A stretch of DNA of 7,360 nt from Halanaerobium sp. Lineage in GTDB: Bacteria > Bacillota > Halanaerobiia > Halanaerobiales > Halanaerobiaceae. The stretch's first letter is position 1. Each line of letters begins with the position of its first letter. Below are positions 4,917 through 7,360 of the stretch, in pieces. Location of the stretch: the NCBI GenBank assembly GCA_003070825.1, contig QBLP01000138.1, forward strand, positions 1 through 7,360. Reading direction: 5' to 3'. The translations under genes were made by a program, and so were the position numbers. A model generated the notes under the pieces. It saw only the letters and a program-made list of their open reading frames with translations, ran no database searches and had not been told where the DNA came from.

Positions 4917-5966
4917 TTGTTAAAAAATAAAAAGATAATTTTAATTACAATAATTGCAGTCATATTATTAACCTTAACTGGCTGTAGTAATAAGGAAGAA
5001 AAAATACCTCAGGCAGATGACAGTGCCTTTTTAATGGATACTTTAGTCCAGATGCGAGCTCATGGAGAAAATGCTGAAAAAGCAGTTGAAGCAAGCATGG
5101 AGAGAATAAGAGAACTTGAAAATTTAATGAGTAAAACCATCGAAACAAGTGATATTTATAAATTAAACAACAGCCCAGAAATGAAAATTGATATTAATCA
5201 GGAATCTATGAAAGTTTTAAAAAAGGCTGTTAATTATGCTGAGCAAACTGATGGAAATTTTGATCCTACTATTGGAGCCTTAGTTGAGCTCTGGGGGATT
5301 GGAACTAAAAATCCAGAAGTTCCTTCAGAATCAGAAATTAAGCGGGCTTTGTCAAATACAGGTTATCAATATCTAAAATTATATGATAGTTCGGCAGAAA
5401 TTACCAGACCAGGTGTAAAAGTTGATCTGGGAGGTATAGCTAAAGGATTTGCAGCTGAAGAAGTAAAAAAAGTTGTTGAAAACTATGGTATTGAACATGC
5501 TTTTGTGAATTTAGGTGGAAACGTGCTGGTTATTGGTGATAAAGTTGATGGGACTCCCTGGAAAATTGGGATTCAGGATCCCAGAAAAGATCGAGGAAAT
5601 GTGATGGCCATTGTTGATGCTGTCGATAAGACCATTGTTACTTCTGGAAATTATGAAAGATATTTTGAGAAGGATGGGAAAATTTATCATCATATTATAG
5701 ATCCTAAAACTGGCTATCCTGCTGAGAATAATCTTTTAAGTGTTAGTATAATCAGTGAAAATTCTTTTGATGCAGATGCCCTTTCTACAGCTGTTTACGT
5801 AATGGGCCTCAAAAAAGGAATGAAATTTATTGAAAATATGGAAGATGTTAATGTTATGATTATCACAGAGGATCTTGATGTTTACATTTCATCAGGTCTA
5901 AAAGATATTGTTGAAATAAAGGATTCAGATTTTAATTTAATTGAAGGTGAAAACTTTGCTGATTGA
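4917..5966 (+). CDS. apbE: Lipoprotein FAD:protein FMN transferase (ApbE/FmnB family)
   Basis: The 349-residue precursor starts at TTG 4917, preceded by AGGAAGTGA. The in-frame ATG at 4887 has no ribosome binding site and would spoil the signal peptide. The N-terminus is a lipoprotein signal: KNKK, a hydrophobic run, then lipobox LTGC with C23. Family motifs follow: NFDPTIG near 114-120, DLGGIAKG at 170-177, TSGNYERYF at 242-250, HHIIDPKTGYP at 258-268 and DADALSTA at 285-292, which supplies Mg/FAD-binding residues. All expected residues are present and the length is normal. The enzyme cleaves FAD and attaches FMN to a threonine of extracytoplasmic flavoproteins, here at the outer face of the membrane. 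Substrates could be RnfG/NqrC-type subunits or a PplA-like electron carrier; none is in the window. It overlaps the next gene and once probably faced ndh2 divergently. Confidence 0.94.
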   Translation: MLKNKKIILITIIAVILLTLTGCSNKEEKIPQADDSAFLMDTLVQMRAHGENAEKAVEASMERIRELENLMSKTIETSDIYKLNNSPEMKIDINQESMKVLKKAVNYAEQTDGNFDPTIGALVELWGIGTKNPEVPSESEIKRALSNTGYQYLKLYDSSAEITRPGVKVDLGGIAKGFAAEEVKKVVENYGIEHAFVNLGGNVLVIGDKVDGTPWKIGIQDPRKDRGNVMAIVDAVDKTIVTSGNYERYFEKDGKIYHHIIDPKTGYPAENNLLSVSIISENSFDADALSTAVYVMGLKKGMKFIENMEDVNVMIITEDLDVYISSGLKDIVEIKDSDFNLIEGENFAD

Positions 5967-6915
5967 AGATAAATTATACCGGAAAATTTGTTCTGAAATA
6001 AATGAAAATATTTTAAAAATAACAAAATCAAAACGTGCTATTATTAATCAGTCAGTTGAGGATTTGATCAATGGAGGGGGTAAAAAATTACGACCTTTCT
6101 TAATGTTTTTAGCTGCTTCATTTGGTAACTATGATAAAGAAAAGATGCTGCAGTTAGGTAGTGGGATTGAACTGCTGCATATGGCTTCACTGGTTCATGA
6201 TGATATTATTGATAATGCTGAGCTCAGACGGGGCAGGGAAACTGCTCAGAGAAGATTTGGTAAAAAAGAAGCGGTTTTTATTGGAGACTTTTTGCTTTCC
6301 CGTACTTTTGATATTTTCTTTAATTATCTGGACAAAAAAGTTTTAAGAAAAATGAATAAAAATGTACGCTTATTATGTGAGGGAGAAATTGAGCAATCCG
6401 AAAAGCGATTTGACTTTCAGATTGGGATTAGGGATTACTATCGACGAATAAGACATAAAACTGCTCTGCTTTTTGCTTTAAGCAGTTATCTGGGAGCTCA
6501 TGAAAGTGGAATTAGAGGAAAAAAGCTTAACCTTTTATATAAGTTGGGCTTAGAAATAGGAATGGCTTTTCAGATACAGGATGATCTCTTAGATTTTGAA
6601 GGTGATGAGGAAGATACTGGTAAAATGCTGGCCCAGGACTTAAAAGAGGGAGTTATTACTCTACCTGTTATCTTATTGTTAAATAAAGATCACTATCGGA
6701 GTAAGTATGCTGATTATAACAAAACCGTACTTGATGATAAGATTGTTAATGAGATTATTGTTGACGTCAAAAATTCGGGTGTGCTTACAGAGAGTCGTCA
6801 GATTTTAATGGTTTTTATTGATCGTGTAAATAAATATCTGACCCAATTGCCTGATAATAAGGCAAAAAATAAATTAAAAAAGCTCATTGAAGTTCAGGTT
6901 AAGAGAAAATTTTAA
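5956..6915 (+). CDS. Long-chain polyprenyl diphosphate synthase (HepT/IspB/DmkB-like)
   Basis: The 319-residue soluble enzyme is counted from TTG 5956, which has AAGGTGA (5944-5950) five bases upstream; it overlaps apbE by 11 bases, suggesting translational coupling. Trans-prenyltransferase hallmarks are GGKKLRP at 41-47 (isopentenyl diphosphate binding), first aspartate-rich motif DDIID at 82-86 followed by RRG, KT at 168-169, and second motif DDLLD at 209-213 followed by a KDL-like ending (AQDLKEGVITLP). Residues 77-78 before the first motif are small (A, S) rather than aromatic, which in this family favours long products of quinone side-chain length. It would extend a short allylic diphosphate to the tail of menaquinone or demethylmenaquinone, the acceptor for an NDH-2. 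Chain length and whether a second subunit is needed cannot be decided here. Undecaprenyl synthesis is excluded, since that enzyme is an unrelated cis type. Confidence 0.92.
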   Translation: MLIEDKLYRKICSEINENILKITKSKRAIINQSVEDLINGGGKKLRPFLMFLAASFGNYDKEKMLQLGSGIELLHMASLVHDDIIDNAELRRGRETAQRRFGKKEAVFIGDFLLSRTFDIFFNYLDKKVLRKMNKNVRLLCEGEIEQSEKRFDFQIGIRDYYRRIRHKTALLFALSSYLGAHESGIRGKKLNLLYKLGLEIGMAFQIQDDLLDFEGDEEDTGKMLAQDLKEGVITLPVILLLNKDHYRSKYADYNKTVLDDKIVNEIIVDVKNSGVLTESRQILMVFIDRVNKYLTQLPDNKAKNKLKKLIEVQVKRKF

Positions 6916-6939
6916 ACTTCTTTTTGGTAAAAATTTAAC

Positions 6940-6968
6940 TTGATATTTCAAATAATTAATTATAAAAT
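6940..6968 (+). promoter_or_regulatory. tRNA-Arg promoter
   Basis: TTGATA (6940-6945), a 17-base spacer and TAAAAT (6963-6968) place the start site a few bases before the tRNA 5' end at 6982. No terminator is evident between the prenyl synthase stop and this promoter. Confidence 0.6.
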
Positions 6969-6981
6969 AGAAATAGCTTTC

Positions 6982-7058
6982 GGGGTTATAGCTCAGCTGG
7001 ATAGAGCAACAGATTCCTAATCTGTAGGCCGGCGGTTCAAATCCGCCTAACCTCACCA
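6982..7058 (+). tRNA. tRNA-Arg, anticodon CCT
   Basis: A full cloverleaf of 77 bases is seen. The acceptor GGGGTTA (6982-6988) pairs with TAACCTC (7048-7054), with one G-U pair. The D stem is GCTC/GAGC. The anticodon stem ACAGA/TCTGT encloses loop TTCCTAA, with CCT at 7016-7018 reading AGG. The T stem GGCGG/CCGCC encloses TTCAAAT. A discriminator A and encoded CCA (7056-7058) follow. Confidence 0.97.
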
Positions 7059-7090
7059 TTTATAATTTATTATATAGAATGATTATGATA

Positions 7091-7120
7091 GGACCAACCA
7101 TTAATTTGGCTGGTCTTTTT
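7091..7120 (+). terminator. Rho-independent terminator after tRNA-Arg
   Basis: GACCAACC (7092-7099) pairs with GGCTGGTC (7108-7115) with one A-C mismatch across an 8-base loop, followed by TTTTTCTTT. It begins 33 bases after the tRNA. Confidence 0.85.
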
Positions 7121-7138
7121 CTTTAGCAAAATTATGTT

Positions 7139-7168
7139 TTGACACTCAGGTTATTAAAGTAGTATTAT
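7139..7168 (+). promoter_or_regulatory. Promoter of the downstream partial gene
   Basis: A perfect TTGACA (7139-7144), 18 bases, then TATTAT (7163-7168). The better-looking TATAAT three bases on (7166-7171) would need a 21-base spacer. It lies between the tRNA terminator and the next reading frame. Confidence 0.55.
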
Positions 7169-7217
7169 AATGTTAGTTCGGGAAAGATTTTTGCTGATAT
7201 ATTTTTGTATATGGGAG

Positions 7218-7360
7218 GTGTTAGTTATAATTTCCAGATTTATTGAATTTGTAAAAAAACCAAAAAGATCAATAAGAAGTAGAATAATAAGTATTTTTAT
7301 GATTATTATTGTCATTTTAAATATTGTTTTTTTTCTTTCCTTTATAAGACGGGATAGGGA
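7218..7360 (+). CDS. N-terminus of an unrecognised membrane protein, 3' end cut by the window edge
   Basis: An open frame runs to the window edge without a stop. After a basic stretch (VKKPKRSIRSR) comes a strongly hydrophobic segment (IISIFMIIIVILNIVFFLSF) followed by RRDR, the pattern of a first membrane helix with positive-inside flanks. Such beginnings are common in sensor histidine kinases, chemotaxis receptors and diguanylate cyclases, but no domain is present to decide. The start is uncertain: GTG 7218 overlaps the strong ribosome binding site GGGAGGTG (7213-7220), which would best serve a rare ATA/ATT start at 7227 or 7230. TTG 7191, after GGGAAAG, is another option. It has its own promoter and follows a terminator, so it is a separate transcription unit. 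Confidence 0.5.
   Translation, partial: MLVIISRFIEFVKKPKRSIRSRIISIFMIIIVILNIVFFLSFIRRDR

Noticed and set aside
4960..5693. Minus-strand frames inside apbE, and a plus-strand frame at 6161-6346 inside the prenyl synthase
   Set aside because: They are shadows of genes with conserved motifs in the main frame and have no ribosome binding sites of note.
6874..7059. Minus-strand 61-residue frame reading GGFEPPAYRLG ... SIQLSYNP
   Set aside because: It is the antisense translation of tRNA-Arg; this peptide is a well-known false gene produced over tRNA genes.
1..7360. CRISPR array or tandem repeat array
   Set aside because: No regularly spaced repeats are seen; the only longer repeats are the three IS ends and the promoter motifs listed.

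Overview
The window is AT-rich with strong GGAGG-type ribosome binding sites, sigma-A-like promoters and frequent TTG/GTG starts. This suggests a low-GC Gram-positive-type anaerobe. A Halanaerobium-like fermenter is my guess from the look of the proteins, not something the sequence proves. Genes run in both directions and fall into three blocks.

Block 1 (1-1979, minus strand) is an almost complete type II NADH dehydrogenase fused to a C-terminal DoxX-like membrane domain (ndh2). It has its own promoter and a long leader containing interleaved inverted repeats. Block 2 (about 1980-4779) appears to be inserted DNA. An iron-dependent alcohol dehydrogenase (adh, minus strand), with its own promoter and terminator, lies between an orphan transposon end at 1985 and a complete IS4-family insertion sequence at 3292-4773. 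That insertion sequence has perfect 29-bp terminal inverted repeats, a cluster of DnaA boxes, and a hairpin that would bury the transposase ribosome binding site in read-through transcripts. The whole block is bounded by an 11-bp direct repeat at 1969-1979 and 4780-4790. Block 3 (4780-7360, plus strand) is an overlapping gene pair, a lipoprotein ApbE (FAD:protein FMN transferase) and a long-chain polyprenyl diphosphate synthase. It is followed by tRNA-Arg(CCT), a terminator, a promoter and the start of a membrane protein cut by the window edge.

Removing block 2 and one copy of the direct repeat brings ndh2 and apbE back together as a divergent pair. Their -35 boxes then form an inverted pair (TTGCAAAT / ATTTGCAA) about 47 bp apart. 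A membrane-extended NDH-2, an ApbE lipoprotein and a polyprenyl diphosphate synthase are three components of the flavin-based extracellular electron transfer locus known from Listeria (Ndh2, FmnB, DmkB). My main hypothesis is that this is a FLEET-like redox locus whose divergent promoter region was split by a transposon carrying adh. The passenger adh also consumes NADH, and its promoter carries a copy of a sequence motif found upstream of ndh2, so the two NADH-disposal routes may share a regulator. EetA/EetB, DmkA and PplA homologues are not visible here and would have to lie outside the window.
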